Shown here: positions 45,236 to 53,622 of the stretch, one piece after another
Numbering within the stretch: the first letter of the stretch is position 1
Layout: every line of letters starts with the position of its first letter
From: Dietzia timorensis
GTDB lineage: Bacteria > Actinomycetota > Actinomycetes > Mycobacteriales > Mycobacteriaceae
Length of the DNA: 64,000 nt
Direction: 5' to 3'
NCBI RefSeq assembly: GCF_001659785.1
Contig: NZ_CP015961.1
Location: forward strand, 806,001-870,000
Position numbers and translations under genes: made by a program
The notes under the pieces: model-generated
Databases searched by the model: none
What the model saw: the letters and a program-made list of their open reading frames with translations, nothing else
Told to the model about the DNA's origin: nothing

Positions 45236-45889
45236 GTGGAACTACTTTTGCTGTCGCACGAGGAAGTAGACGAGGCGATCCCGTCGCTGGGGCTGCTCGC
45301 GCACACCGTCCAGCGGGCCGAGCCGACCGCGACGGCGGTGATGGCGGCGGCCGAGGCCGACGCGGTGCTCGTGGACGCGCGCACCGAGCTCGCTGCCGCC
45401 CGCACGCTGTGCCGATTGCTGTCGGGTGCAGTGGAGGCGCCCGTCGTCGCGATCGTGTCCGAGGGCGGCCTCGTCGCGGTGAATTCCGAATGGGGGATCC
45501 TCGAGCTGCTCATGCCCGCGATCGGCCCCGCGGAGCTCGACGCACGGCTGCGCCTCCTCTCGGCGCACCTGGCGAGCGCGGAGACCGAACGGACCGTGCT
45601 GCAGCTCGGCGACCTGGTGATCGACGAGGAGACCTACGTCGCCCGGCTCAAGGGGCGTCCCCTCGACCTCACGTACAAGGAATTCGAGCTCCTCAAATAC
45701 CTCGTCCAGCACACCGGACGGGTATTCACCCGCGAACAGCTCCTGCACGAGGTGTGGGGGTACGACTTCTTCGGCGGCACCCGCACCGTCGACGTGCACG
45801 TGCGCCGTTTGCGCGCGAAGCTCGGCTCCGAAAACGAATCGCTCATCGGAACCGTGCGTAACGTCGGCTACAAGGCCGTCTCGCCGTAG
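45236..45889 (+). CDS. glnR: GlnR-type nitrogen regulator (winged-helix response regulator)
   Basis: 217 residues from GTG 45236 with GGGAGG five bases upstream (ATG 45221 is in frame but lacks one). The receiver-like N-terminal domain reads ADAVLVDARTELAAARTLCR and APVVAIVSEGGLVAVNSEWG, close to GlnR proteins of actinobacteria. The C-terminal OmpR-type domain contains LDLTYKEFELLKYLVQHTGR and DVHVRRLRAKLG. GlnR is an orphan regulator that controls nitrogen assimilation genes without a cognate kinase. It lies beside lmeA and mshD, as in mycobacteria. Confidence 0.88.
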   Translation: MELLLLSHEEVDEAIPSLGLLAHTVQRAEPTATAVMAAAEADAVLVDARTELAAARTLCRLLSGAVEAPVVAIVSEGGLVAVNSEWGILELLMPAIGPAELDARLRLLSAHLASAETERTVLQLGDLVIDEETYVARLKGRPLDLTYKEFELLKYLVQHTGRVFTREQLLHEVWGYDFFGGTRTVDVHVRRLRAKLGSENESLIGTVRNVGYKAVSP

Positions 45890-45943
45890 CGAGTTCGGCG
45901 ACCCCGCCTGGCGCACCGGCCGCGCGGAGGGCACTGTTGGGAT

Positions 45944-46936
45944 ATGGCTTCTTCCACCGACCCCGACCGGCACCCGCAGGATCTCGAGATCACCGAGGTC
46001 AATTCCCTCGACCCGTCACGGGTTGGCGAGGTGCGGCGCATCGCTGCCGAGGCCGAGGCGAGCGACGGCGTCGCGCCGCTGGGCGAGCAGCCCATGCTCG
46101 CGCTGGAGCGTCCGGCTCCCGGCGTCGCCCATGTACTCGCGCTTTATGACGGCGGTCTTGCCGGATACGCCCAGGCCGCCGATTCCGACGATGGGCAGGT
46201 CGTCGAATTCGTCGTGGCGCCCGGTTTTCGGGGACGCGGGATCGCGACCGCCCTGGTGGATTGGATGCTCCGACGTCATCCACGAATGACGTTCTGGGCG
46301 CACGGAGACCGGCCGGAGGCCGCCGCGATCGCCGCTTCTCACTCGATGGGCAAGGTGCGCGAGCTGCTGGTGATGACGCGGAAGCGCGGCGAGGCGCCGG
46401 ATGTCTCCGCCTTCGGGGCGAATCCGGGTGGCGTCGCCCCTGAGGGGCGCGAGGATGTCGAGGTCCTCGACCTCAACGAAGCCTACTCGCGGTATGGCGC
46501 GGACGCTGTCGATTCGGCGGTGCTGCGCGTCAACAACGCCGCGTTCGACTGGCACCCGGAGCAGGGCGGCTGGTCGTTGGAGACGCTGCGCGAGCGGATG
46601 GGCGTGGAATGGTTTGATCCCGCGGGTTTCTTCGTGGCGCTCGAACCAGGCGAGCCGTTGCGCCTGCTCGGTTTCCACTGGACGAAGAACGTGCCGGTCG
46701 CGGCGGGGGAGCCCCCACTCGGTGAGGTCTACGTGGTCGGCGTCGATCCGTCCGCCCAGGGGCGCGGACTCGGGCAGCTGCTCACGGCCGTGGGTATCGC
46801 CTACCTGGAGGGGCTCGGCATCGACGAGATCGAACTGTACGTCGAGGGCGATAACGCCTCCGCGCTGCGCGCATATGAAAAGCTCGGTTTCCATACCACT
46901 AAAAGCGATGTCATGTACGGCACCGATGGGGCGTGA
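45944..46936 (+). CDS. mshD: mycothiol synthase
   Basis: 330 residues with two GNAT acetyltransferase domains. The enzyme acetylates Cys-GlcN-Ins to give mycothiol, the actinobacterial thiol. The N-terminal domain has QVVEFVVAPGFRGRGIATAL and the active C-terminal domain EVYVVGVDPSAQGRGLGQLL, both CoA-binding loops, with RVNNAAFDWHPEQGGWSLET between them. The end LGFHTTKSDVMYG is typical. It directly follows glnR (54 bases) and precedes the pst operon. Confidence 0.93.
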   Translation: MASSTDPDRHPQDLEITEVNSLDPSRVGEVRRIAAEAEASDGVAPLGEQPMLALERPAPGVAHVLALYDGGLAGYAQAADSDDGQVVEFVVAPGFRGRGIATALVDWMLRRHPRMTFWAHGDRPEAAAIAASHSMGKVRELLVMTRKRGEAPDVSAFGANPGGVAPEGREDVEVLDLNEAYSRYGADAVDSAVLRVNNAAFDWHPEQGGWSLETLRERMGVEWFDPAGFFVALEPGEPLRLLGFHWTKNVPVAAGEPPLGEVYVVGVDPSAQGRGLGQLLTAVGIAYLEGLGIDEIELYVEGDNASALRAYEKLGFHTTKSDVMYGTDGA

Positions 46937-46989
46937 CGCATTTTCGGGCGTGATCCATATCGCTTGTGGGGGTGAACCCTCAGGCTCAT

Positions 46990-47043
46990 ATTCCCCCTGC
47001 TACCAGCGAGAACATTAGCGTTCTCCAGCGACCAGCAGGGAAT
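46990..47043. repeat. 54-bp interrupted stem-loop between mshD and pstS
   Basis: Outer arms ATTCCCCCTGCT (46990-47001) and AGCAGGGAAT (47034-47043) are complementary apart from two bulged C bases. The inner arms GAGAAC (47008-47013) and GTTCTC (47020-47025) form a perfect 6-bp stem with a six-base loop. The two internal segments also share the direct repeat CCAGCGA. The structure begins 53 bases after the mshD stop and precedes a possible PHO box, so it may end mshD transcription or act as a binding region. Confidence 0.6.
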
Positions 47044-47070
47044 TTACCTTCCGTTCAACTTCAGTCTGTG
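47042..47070 (+). promoter_or_regulatory. possible PHO box of the pst operon
   Basis: ATTTACC-ttcc-GTTCAAC-ttca-GTCTGTG: heptamers at 11-base intervals. The first two resemble the GTTCACC/GTTAACC direct repeats that PhoP or RegX3-type regulators bind in actinobacteria. The third is poor. Position upstream of pstS is right for phosphate control, but the match is imperfect and untested. Confidence 0.35.
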
Positions 47071-47271
47071 CCGCGTTATTAAAGCTTGCTTAGCGTACTG
47101 ATTCGGTGATGGTGATCTGTCGTCTAACGCTGCGCCTTGGAACGTCTTCGAACGTTCGGGGGGTGCGCAGGGAAACGTTCGTCGGCGCGAGCCCATCGTC
47201 AAGCGAAAACGCCCACGGTCTGCGACTCAAGCATCTCGCGAGAGACCGAAAACAAAACGGAGGAAATGTTC

Positions 47272-48375
47272 GTGAATACCAAGCGCGTAGGTGCACTGCT
47301 CGGCATCGCTGCTGTTGCTTCCATCGGCCTGGCTGCCTGCAGTGACGACGGCGGGTCGACGACCACTGCTGACGGCGAAGAGTGCGACGTCACCTCGACG
47401 ATTGCCGCTTCGGGTGCGACCTCGCAGCGCAACGCGATGAACGTCTTCTCGAACGAGTTCGACGCTCAGTGTGGCGGACAGCTCGACTACAACGCGAACG
47501 GTTCCGGCTCGGGCATCTCCGAGTTCATCGGTGGACAGTCCGTCTTCGCCGGTTCGGACTCGCCGCTCAAGGAAGAGGAGGCCGCCCAGGCCGAGCAGGC
47601 ATGTGGCGCACCGGCGTGGAACCTCCCGATGGTTTTCGGCCCGATCGCGGTTGCCTACAAGCTCGAGGGTCTCGATCAGCCGCTTACGCTGAGTCCGCAG
47701 GTCATGGCCCAGATCTTCAAGGGTGAGATCAAGAAGTGGAATGACCCGGCCATCGCCGAGCTCAACGAGGGCGTCGACATCCCGGACACCGACATCGTCG
47801 TGATCTTCCGTTCGGACGAGTCGGGCACCACCGACAACTTCCAGAAGTACCTCGACGCCGCAGCGGGCGATGCCTGGGGCAACGGCGCCGGCAAGACCTT
47901 CCAGGGCGGCACCGGCCAGGGCGCGAACGGTAACGACGGCGTCGCCTCGGCGATCGCCAACGCCGACGGTGCGATCACCTACACCGAGTGGTCTTTCGCC
48001 ACAGGCCAGAACCTCGACATCGCGAACGTCACCACGAGCGCCAGCGAGGACGAGGGCGTGGAGCTCAATGCCGAGACCGTCGGCAAGACGATCGACACGG
48101 CCCAGCTGGTCAACGAGGAGGGCAACGATCTCGCGATCGACACCGCATCCTTCTACGAGCCCACCGAGGCCGGCGCTTACCCGCTCGTCATGCCGACCTA
48201 CGAGATCGTGTGCTCCAAGTACGAAGATGTCGAGACCGGCCAGGCCGTGAAGCAGTTCCTCAAGGTTGCCGCGTCCGAGGACGTTCAGGCTCAGCTCGAG
48301 GACGAGGGCTACATCCCGGTTCCGGAGGAGTTCCGCCAGAAGCTCGACACGGCTATCGACGCCATCGAGGCGTAG
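47272..48375 (+). CDS. pstS: phosphate-binding lipoprotein PstS
   Basis: 367 residues. The lipoprotein signal has a hydrophobic core and lipobox LAAC (Cys23), then an SDDGGST linker. Phosphate-binding parts: ASGATSQRNAMNVF, NGSGSGISEFIGGQSVFAGS and VIFRSDESGTTDNF. It captures phosphate outside the membrane and hands it to PstCA. GTG 47272 is chosen because GGAGG is eight bases upstream; ATG 47266 is only two bases from it. A 12-bp hairpin follows in the gap before pstC. Confidence 0.93.
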   Translation: MNTKRVGALLGIAAVASIGLAACSDDGGSTTTADGEECDVTSTIAASGATSQRNAMNVFSNEFDAQCGGQLDYNANGSGSGISEFIGGQSVFAGSDSPLKEEEAAQAEQACGAPAWNLPMVFGPIAVAYKLEGLDQPLTLSPQVMAQIFKGEIKKWNDPAIAELNEGVDIPDTDIVVIFRSDESGTTDNFQKYLDAAAGDAWGNGAGKTFQGGTGQGANGNDGVASAIANADGAITYTEWSFATGQNLDIANVTTSASEDEGVELNAETVGKTIDTAQLVNEEGNDLAIDTASFYEPTEAGAYPLVMPTYEIVCSKYEDVETGQAVKQFLKVAASEDVQAQLEDEGYIPVPEEFRQKLDTAIDAIEA

Positions 48376-48404
48376 GTTCGCGGACCCACGCTGCGTGTGA
48401 CCCG

Positions 48405-48438
48405 GTGCCGGGCAGCCGCAAGAAAAGCTGCCCGGCAC
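48405..48438 (+). terminator. pstS-pstC intercistronic hairpin (partial terminator or mRNA stabiliser)
   Basis: GTGCCGGGCAGC (48405-48416) and GCTGCCCGGCAC (48427-48438) form a perfect 12-bp stem with a ten-base loop. It lies about 30 bases after the pstS stop and 38 before pstC, in the middle of an operon. Such hairpins commonly let a binding-protein gene be expressed more than its permease genes, by stopping some transcription or protecting the upstream mRNA 3' end. Confidence 0.7.
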
Positions 48439-48475
48439 TTCCCGCGTTTAAATACCAATTTGGATTGAAGGACAG

Positions 48476-49546
48476 ATGACTGTTCACGACGATGTAGACA
48501 GTGGCTCGAAATCCCTGACCAAAGACTCGGATTCGGCAGGCAAAGGCGGCGCCAAAAGCGCCCCGAAGTCGCCACTGAGCTCTGGGAAGAACGATTCCCG
48601 CAAACAGGACTCGACGTTCCGCTGGGGCACCCAGATCGCCGCCGCGATCGTGGTCGTCCTCGTGGCGATGATCGCCGTGGTGCTCGCCGTACAGGGCTGG
48701 CAGGCGTTGAGCATGAACAACGCCAACTTCCTTCTCAGCGGTGAGTGGAACACCAACGGTCACCGTACCGACCCCGAATCCTTCCGATTCGGCATCTTCG
48801 ACATGTTCGTCGTCACGGTGATGAGCTCGATCGTCGCACTACTCCTCGCGGTTCCCGTCGCCGTCGGTATCGCGGTGTTCCTCGTGCAGTACGCCCCGCC
48901 GAGCATCTCGCGTGCCCTGTCGACCGTGATCGACCTGCTCGCCGCCGTTCCCTCGATCATCTACGGCTTGTGGGGCGTGCTCGTTCTCGCGCCGTTCCTC
49001 ACTCCGCTCGCCGAGTTCCTCAACCGCAACCTCGGTTGGATCTTCCTCTTCGGCGACGGCAACATCATGCTGATCGGCAACACCGTGTTCACCGCGTCAA
49101 TCGTTCTCGCCGTGATGATTCTTCCGATCATCACCTCGATGTCGCGCGAAACGATCCGCCAGACCCCCGGCCTGCAGCAGGAAGCGGCGATGGCGCTCGG
49201 CGCGACCCGCTGGGAAAAGATCCGGATGACGTGCTTCCCGTACGCCAAGTCCGGAATCATCGCCGGTTCGATGCTCGCGCTCGGCCGCGCGCTCGGTGAG
49301 ACCATCGCCGTCCTCATGATTCTCGGTGCGACCCCCGCGGCCACCCAGGAAATCCAGCGCCTGACCAACTACTCGCTGTTCGATGGTGGCTCGACCTTCG
49401 CTTCGAAGATCGCCGCCGGCGCTGCGGAGTTCAACGACCCGATCTCGACGGGCGCGTACATCGCCGCCGGCCTGGTCTTGTTCATCCTCACGTTCGTCGT
49501 CAACGGCATCGCTCGCGCGTTCGCCGGCGGAAAGGTCAACGGATAA
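48476..49546 (+). CDS. pstC: phosphate ABC transporter permease PstC
   Basis: 356 residues. The first ~50 residues are hydrophilic and rich in Ser/Lys/Asp, and about six membrane helices follow. The binding-protein-dependent permease signature is in the loop EAAMALGATRWEKIRMTCFP (EAA motif), which contacts PstB. AAGGA lies shortly before the ATG. The stop shares one base with the pstA start. Confidence 0.95.
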   Translation: MTVHDDVDSGSKSLTKDSDSAGKGGAKSAPKSPLSSGKNDSRKQDSTFRWGTQIAAAIVVVLVAMIAVVLAVQGWQALSMNNANFLLSGEWNTNGHRTDPESFRFGIFDMFVVTVMSSIVALLLAVPVAVGIAVFLVQYAPPSISRALSTVIDLLAAVPSIIYGLWGVLVLAPFLTPLAEFLNRNLGWIFLFGDGNIMLIGNTVFTASIVLAVMILPIITSMSRETIRQTPGLQQEAAMALGATRWEKIRMTCFPYAKSGIIAGSMLALGRALGETIAVLMILGATPAATQEIQRLTNYSLFDGGSTFASKIAAGAAEFNDPISTGAYIAAGLVLFILTFVVNGIARAFAGGKVNG

Positions 49547-50469
49547 TGTCGACTACCACTACCGATAAACTTTCTCAGCCGGCCAAGCCGGAGAACGTCT
49601 TCATTCCGACCGCAGGTGGCCGCAAGGTCAAGAACAATGTGGCGACAGTTCTGTTCACCCTGAGCTTCTTCGTCGCCCTCGTTCCGCTCGTCGCGCTCCT
49701 GTACAAGGTGATCGTCGACGGTTTCCCGGTCATTCTCGACCTCGCGTGGTGGACCGAAGACCTTCGCGGCGTCGGTAACAACGAGTTGGCAGGTGGCGTG
49801 CTCCACGCCATCTACGGTTCCGTCGTGCAGGTGCTGATGGCCTCCGTCATCGCCATCCCGCTCGGTGTCCTCGCAGGCATCATGCTCGTCGAGTTCTCCG
49901 AATCGAAGCTTGCCAAGCCGACCACCTTCATGGTCGACGTCCTCGCCGGCGTCCCCTCGATCGTCGCGGCGATCTTCATCTTCGGCGTGTGGATGACGAC
50001 GTTCGGCATGCGCAAGAGCGGCTTCGCCGTCGCGCTGGCTCTCGTTCTGCTCATGCTTCCGCTCGTCATCCGCTCCACGGAGGAAATGCTCAAGCTGGTC
50101 CCGGACGAGTTGCGTGAGGCCTCGTTGGCACTCGGTGTTCCGCGATGGAAGACGATCGTGTTCATTGTTATCCCGACCGCGCTGTCGGGCATGATCTCCG
50201 GCATCTTCCTCGCGGTCGCCCGCGTCATGGGCGAGACCGCCCCGGTGCTCGTGCTCGTCGGCTACTCCTCGCGGGCTAACTACGATGCCTTCGACGGCAA
50301 CATGGCTTCGCTGCCGCTGCTCATCTACAACGAGCGCTCGAACGCCACCGACACCGGCGTTGCACGCCAGTGGGGCGCGGCCCTTACGCTCATCATCCTC
50401 ATCGCCATCGCCAATATTTTGGCCACAGCGGCCGCGAAGGCCCTGCAGCCCAAGACCTCTTCGAAGTAA
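49546..50469 (+). CDS. pstA: phosphate ABC transporter permease PstA
   Basis: 307 residues with about six membrane helices. The EAA loop reads REASLALGVPRWKTIVFIVI. Helix and loop parts VIAIPLGVLAGIMLVEFSES and TFMVDVLAGVPSIVAAIFIF are typical of PstA. It forms the membrane channel together with PstC. Its ATG overlaps the pstC TAA by one base, so translation is coupled. pstB follows after 12 bases. Confidence 0.95.
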   Translation: MSTTTTDKLSQPAKPENVFIPTAGGRKVKNNVATVLFTLSFFVALVPLVALLYKVIVDGFPVILDLAWWTEDLRGVGNNELAGGVLHAIYGSVVQVLMASVIAIPLGVLAGIMLVEFSESKLAKPTTFMVDVLAGVPSIVAAIFIFGVWMTTFGMRKSGFAVALALVLLMLPLVIRSTEEMLKLVPDELREASLALGVPRWKTIVFIVIPTALSGMISGIFLAVARVMGETAPVLVLVGYSSRANYDAFDGNMASLPLLIYNERSNATDTGVARQWGAALTLIILIAIANILATAAAKALQPKTSSK

Positions 50470-50481
50470 GGAAACCCAGCC

Positions 50482-51258
50482 ATGGCAATGCGTCTCGATC
50501 TCGAGAAACTCAATATCTTCTACGGCGACTTCCACGCCGTGCAGGACGTTAACCTCTCGGTTGCGCCGCGCTCGGTGACCGCCTTCATCGGTCCGTCGGG
50601 CTGTGGCAAGTCCACCGTTCTGCGCACCATCAACCGTATGCACGAGGAAATCCCGGGTGCCTATACCAAGGGCAAGATTCTCCTCGACGGCGTCGACATC
50701 AATGGCAAGGACGTGGACCCCGTAGCCGTGCGCCGCACCATCGGCATGGTGTTCCAGCGGCCGAACCCGTTCCCGACGATGTCCATCCGCGAGAACGTCG
50801 TGGCCGGTCTCCGACTGCAGGGCGTGCGCAGCAAGTCCAAGCTAGACGAGGTCTGCGAGAAGTCGCTGCGCGGCGCCAACCTCTGGGACGAGGTCAAGGA
50901 CCGCCTCGACAAGCCGGGCGGCGGCCTGTCCGGTGGTCAGCAGCAGCGTCTGTGCATCTCCCGCGCGATCGCCGTGGAGCCCGCCGTGCTGCTCATGGAC
51001 GAGCCGTGTTCGGCGCTCGACCCGATCTCGACGCTCGCCGTCGAGGACCTCATCAGCGAGCTGAAGACGGACTACACGATCGTCATCGTCACGCACAACA
51101 TGCAGCAGGCCGCGCGTGTGTCCGACCAGACCGCTTTCTTCAACCTCGAGGCCACGGGTAAGCCCGGTCATCTCGTCGAGATCAACCCGACCGAGAAGAT
51201 CTTCTCGAACCCGGATCTCAAGGAGACCGAGGACTACATCGCCGGCCGATTCGGCTAA
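50482..51258 (+). CDS. pstB: phosphate ABC transporter ATP-binding protein PstB
   Basis: 258 residues. Walker [10 protein letters not shown] at about residues 36-44, Q-loop [14 protein letters not shown] signature [12 protein letters not shown], Walker [12 protein letters not shown] and switch histidine [14 protein letters not shown] are all present. It drives phosphate import by the PstCA channel. AAGGA lies upstream of the ATG. It is the last pst gene; two hairpins follow before the convergent phoU. Confidence 0.97.
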   Translation: MAMRLDLEKLNIFYGDFHAVQDVNLSVAPRSVTAFIGPSGCGKSTVLRTINRMHEEIPGAYTKGKILLDGVDINGKDVDPVAVRRTIGMVFQRPNPFPTMSIRENVVAGLRLQGVRSKSKLDEVCEKSLRGANLWDEVKDRLDKPGGGLSGGQQQRLCISRAIAVEPAVLLMDEPCSALDPISTLAVEDLISELKTDYTIVIVTHNMQQAARVSDQTAFFNLEATGKPGHLVEINPTEKIFSNPDLKETEDYIAGRFG

Positions 51259-51281
51259 GCAGCCTGCCGCTCGTAGGCAAG

Positions 51282-51323
51282 AGGGTCCCGGTCGCGCAAG
51301 GCGCGTGGCCGCGGCCCTTTTTC
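51282..51323 (+). terminator. probable terminator after pstB
   Basis: An imperfect GC-rich hairpin (outer AGGG...CCCT, inner GCGC...GCGC) between 51282 and 51318 is followed by TTTTT. It begins about 24 bases after the pstB stop. The stem has internal mismatches, so strength is uncertain. Confidence 0.5.
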
Positions 51324-51366
51324 GCTGCCGTGATTGGCGCGGTTCACCTGCCGGAGGTACTCATGA

Positions 51367-51398
51367 CGAAGGCCGGGACCCTGGATCGGGTCCCGGCC
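51367..51398. terminator. strong bidirectional terminator between pstB and phoU
   Basis: AAGGCCGGGACCC (51367-51379) and GGGTCCCGGCCTT (51386-51398) make a perfect 13-bp stem with a six-base loop, with A's at one foot and T's at the other. It lies between convergent genes and suits both. Confidence 0.85.
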
Positions 51399-51437
51399 TT
51401 TGGGATTGGGTGCGGCGCGAGCCGCCGAATGTGGGAT

Positions 51438-52199
51438 CTAAATGGTGCCGCTGTCGCGCAGGCGCTCCTCGAGCTCCTTCTGGCGACGCTCGAACTCGGC
51501 GACGATTTCTTCCTTCGGAGCGTCGTCGTTGGGGGAGACCTCCTGGTTGACCGACGAGTTGGGAAGCTGGCCGGTCGTGAGGAAGATGACCCGCTCGGCT
51601 ACCTCGACCGCGTGGTCGGAGAAACGCTCGAAGTAGCGGCCGAGCAGCGTGACGTCGACGGCCGCGGCGACGCCGTGGTCCCACTCGCGCACGGTGAGGA
51701 GAGTGAACAGGTGGCGGCGCAGATCGTCGATCGCATCGTCCTGCTCCGACAAGCTCGCCGCCTGGGTGAGGTCGCGGGTCATCATCACCTCGGTCGCGGC
51801 GCGACCGAGATTGACGGCGACGCGGCCCATCTCGGCGAAGTAGCCGGACAGCGGCTCCGGGATGGCTTTCTCCGGGTGGCGGCGGCGCGAGATCTTCGCG
51901 ACGTGCAAAGCGAGTGCGCCCATGCGGTTGATGTCCTGAATCGCCTGGATCGACGACACGACCTGACGAAGATCCGAAGCCACCGGGGCCTGGAGAGCGA
52001 GCAGCGAATAGGCGCTCTCCTCGGTTGCCCGGGACTGTGAAGACAGGACCTGCTCGCTGGACATCACCTTCTCGGCGGCGGCGAGATCTGCCTGCAGGAG
52101 GCTGTAGGTGGCCTCTTCCATAAGGTCCGTGGCGACCGAGCACATGTTGGCCATCGAGGCCGCCAGTTCGGTCAGCTGTGTAGTAAATCCTTCGCGCAT
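51438..52199 (-). CDS. phoU: phosphate-uptake regulator PhoU
   Basis: 253 residues from ATG 52199. It is an all-helical protein with two PhoU repeats (about residues 20-105 and 120-210). [20 protein letters not shown] and [20 protein letters not shown] are family-typical, the latter with the metal-binding type E-x-x-D-H segment. PhoU restrains the Pst transporter and the phosphate two-component system. It is convergent with pstSCAB rather than within the operon. A TTG start 30 bases upstream is in frame but less likely. The C-terminal tail is highly charged. Confidence 0.93.
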   Translation of the reverse strand: MREGFTTQLTELAASMANMCSVATDLMEEATYSLLQADLAAAEKVMSSEQVLSSQSRATEESAYSLLALQAPVASDLRQVVSSIQAIQDINRMGALALHVAKISRRRHPEKAIPEPLSGYFAEMGRVAVNLGRAATEVMMTRDLTQAASLSEQDDAIDDLRRHLFTLLTVREWDHGVAAAVDVTLLGRYFERFSDHAVEVAERVIFLTTGQLPNSSVNQEVSPNDDAPKEEIVAEFERRQKELEERLRDSGTI

Positions 52200-52326
52200 G
52201 TTAGGAAATACTACTTTCCCCAAGGACAAAGCGCCTTAAATAAGGGTAAATGCTGCGTGAACGTGCCGAGGCGGCTTGGCATTTCGGGCCTAGAACCGCC
52301 CGAAGGAGGGGAGAGGAATGCGTCGA

Positions 52327-53562
52327 CTAGCCGCCCGAGTTCTCGACCTCGGCGCCCGGGAGCGCCACGGAATCGTCCTCGGGATCGTCGAGCCAGCCCT
52401 CGGGGAGGAGCACCTTGCCGGGGGATCCCTGGCGTCCACGCGGCCCGTAACCGTCGGCGGGGAACGGTTCGTCGGCGGGGAGCCGGTCGAGCAGCGCCCG
52501 CAGGTCCGATAGCGCCGACACCTTCGCAAGGTCCACTCGCATTTCCGAACCCGCAGGAAAGCCGCGCAGGTACCAGGCGATGTGCTTGCGGATCTCGCGC
52601 ATTCCCTTGTCTTCGCCATGGAACGCGGCCAGCAGCTCGCCGTGGCGGTACATGATGTCGGCGACCTCGCCGAGGTTCGGCGGTGCCGGGGCGGGGCGGC
52701 CCGCGAGCTTCGCCGAAAGCTCGGCGAAGAGCCACGGCCGACCAAGGCAACCACGTCCGATCACGACGCCATCGCAGCCGGTCTCGTCGACCATCCGCAC
52801 CGCGTCGTCAGCGGAGAAAATGTCTCCGTTGCCGAGTACGGGAACGTCCGAGCCGAGCGCCCTGATGTGCTCGACCAGGCGCGCGATCTGCGTCCAGTCG
52901 GCCTCCCCGGAATAGCGCTGTGACGCCGTGCGGCCGTGCAGCGCGACGGCGGCCGCGCCCTCTTCTACCGCGATCCGGCCCGCGTCGAGGTGCGTGTGGT
53001 GCTCGTCGTCGATTCCGACGCGCATCTTCACCGTCACCGGGATATCGGTGCCGTCGGTGGCGCGGACGGCGGCCGCGACGATCGAGCGGAACAGCTTCCG
53101 CTTGAACGGGATCGCCGAACCGCCACCCTTTCGAGTCACCTTCGGCACCGGGCAGCCGAAGTTGATATCGATGTGGTCGGCCATATCCTCGTCGACGATC
53201 ATCTTCGCCGCGCGATAAGTGTATTCGGGGTCGACGGTGTAGAGCTGCATCGACCGAGGGGACTCGTCGGGAGCGAAGGTCGCGAGGTGCATCGCCGTGT
53301 CATGGCGCTCCACGAGCGCACGGGCGGTGATCATCTCACACACGTACAACCCGGCGACCGAACCCTGCGAGGCGCGCTCGAGCTCGCGGCACAGCGTGCG
53401 AAACGCGACGTTGGTGACCCCGGCCATGGGGGCGAGCACCACAGGGGACGCGAGATCGAAGGGGCCGATACGCAGAGCGGAGGACCGCCCCGGCGCGCCA
53501 CCATCGATCGTGGTGACGGCGGGGGCGGGATCCTTCACGTCAGTCGCGGTCATGGCATCCAT
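52327..53562 (-). CDS. dus: tRNA-dihydrouridine synthase (DusB-like)
   Basis: 411 residues. FMN-dependent enzyme that reduces uridine in the tRNA D-loop. Key segments: PVVLAPMAGVTNVAFRTLCR, DHIDINFGCPVPKVTRKGGG (with the catalytic cysteine), VKMRVGIDD, VALHGRTASQRYSGEADW, VLGNGDIFSADDA and GVVIGRGCLGRPWLF. The N-terminus carries ~30 extra residues. ATG 53562 and ATG 53553 are both possible starts. It is divergent from the acyl-CoA synthetase gene. Confidence 0.92.
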   Translation of the reverse strand: MDAMTATDVKDPAPAVTTIDGGAPGRSSALRIGPFDLASPVVLAPMAGVTNVAFRTLCRELERASQGSVAGLYVCEMITARALVERHDTAMHLATFAPDESPRSMQLYTVDPEYTYRAAKMIVDEDMADHIDINFGCPVPKVTRKGGGSAIPFKRKLFRSIVAAAVRATDGTDIPVTVKMRVGIDDEHHTHLDAGRIAVEEGAAAVALHGRTASQRYSGEADWTQIARLVEHIRALGSDVPVLGNGDIFSADDAVRMVDETGCDGVVIGRGCLGRPWLFAELSAKLAGRPAPAPPNLGEVADIMYRHGELLAAFHGEDKGMREIRKHIAWYLRGFPAGSEMRVDLAKVSALSDLRALLDRLPADEPFPADGYGPRGRQGSPGKVLLPEGWLDDPEDDSVALPGAEVENSGG

Positions 53563-53608
53563 TGTTCCGCGCAGCGTGCATACGCGCCAAATGGCGGGCG
53601 GACCGGGC

Positions 53609-53614
53609 TAGCGT
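53609..53614 (+). promoter_or_regulatory. TAGCGT -10-like hexamer of the fadD-type gene (leaderless candidate)
   Basis: TAGCGT is eight bases upstream of the ATG at 53623 with no Shine-Dalgarno sequence in between. It follows the TAGnnT-plus-start arrangement seen at several other genes here. Confidence 0.3.
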
Positions 53615-53622
53615 GGGCCGGC

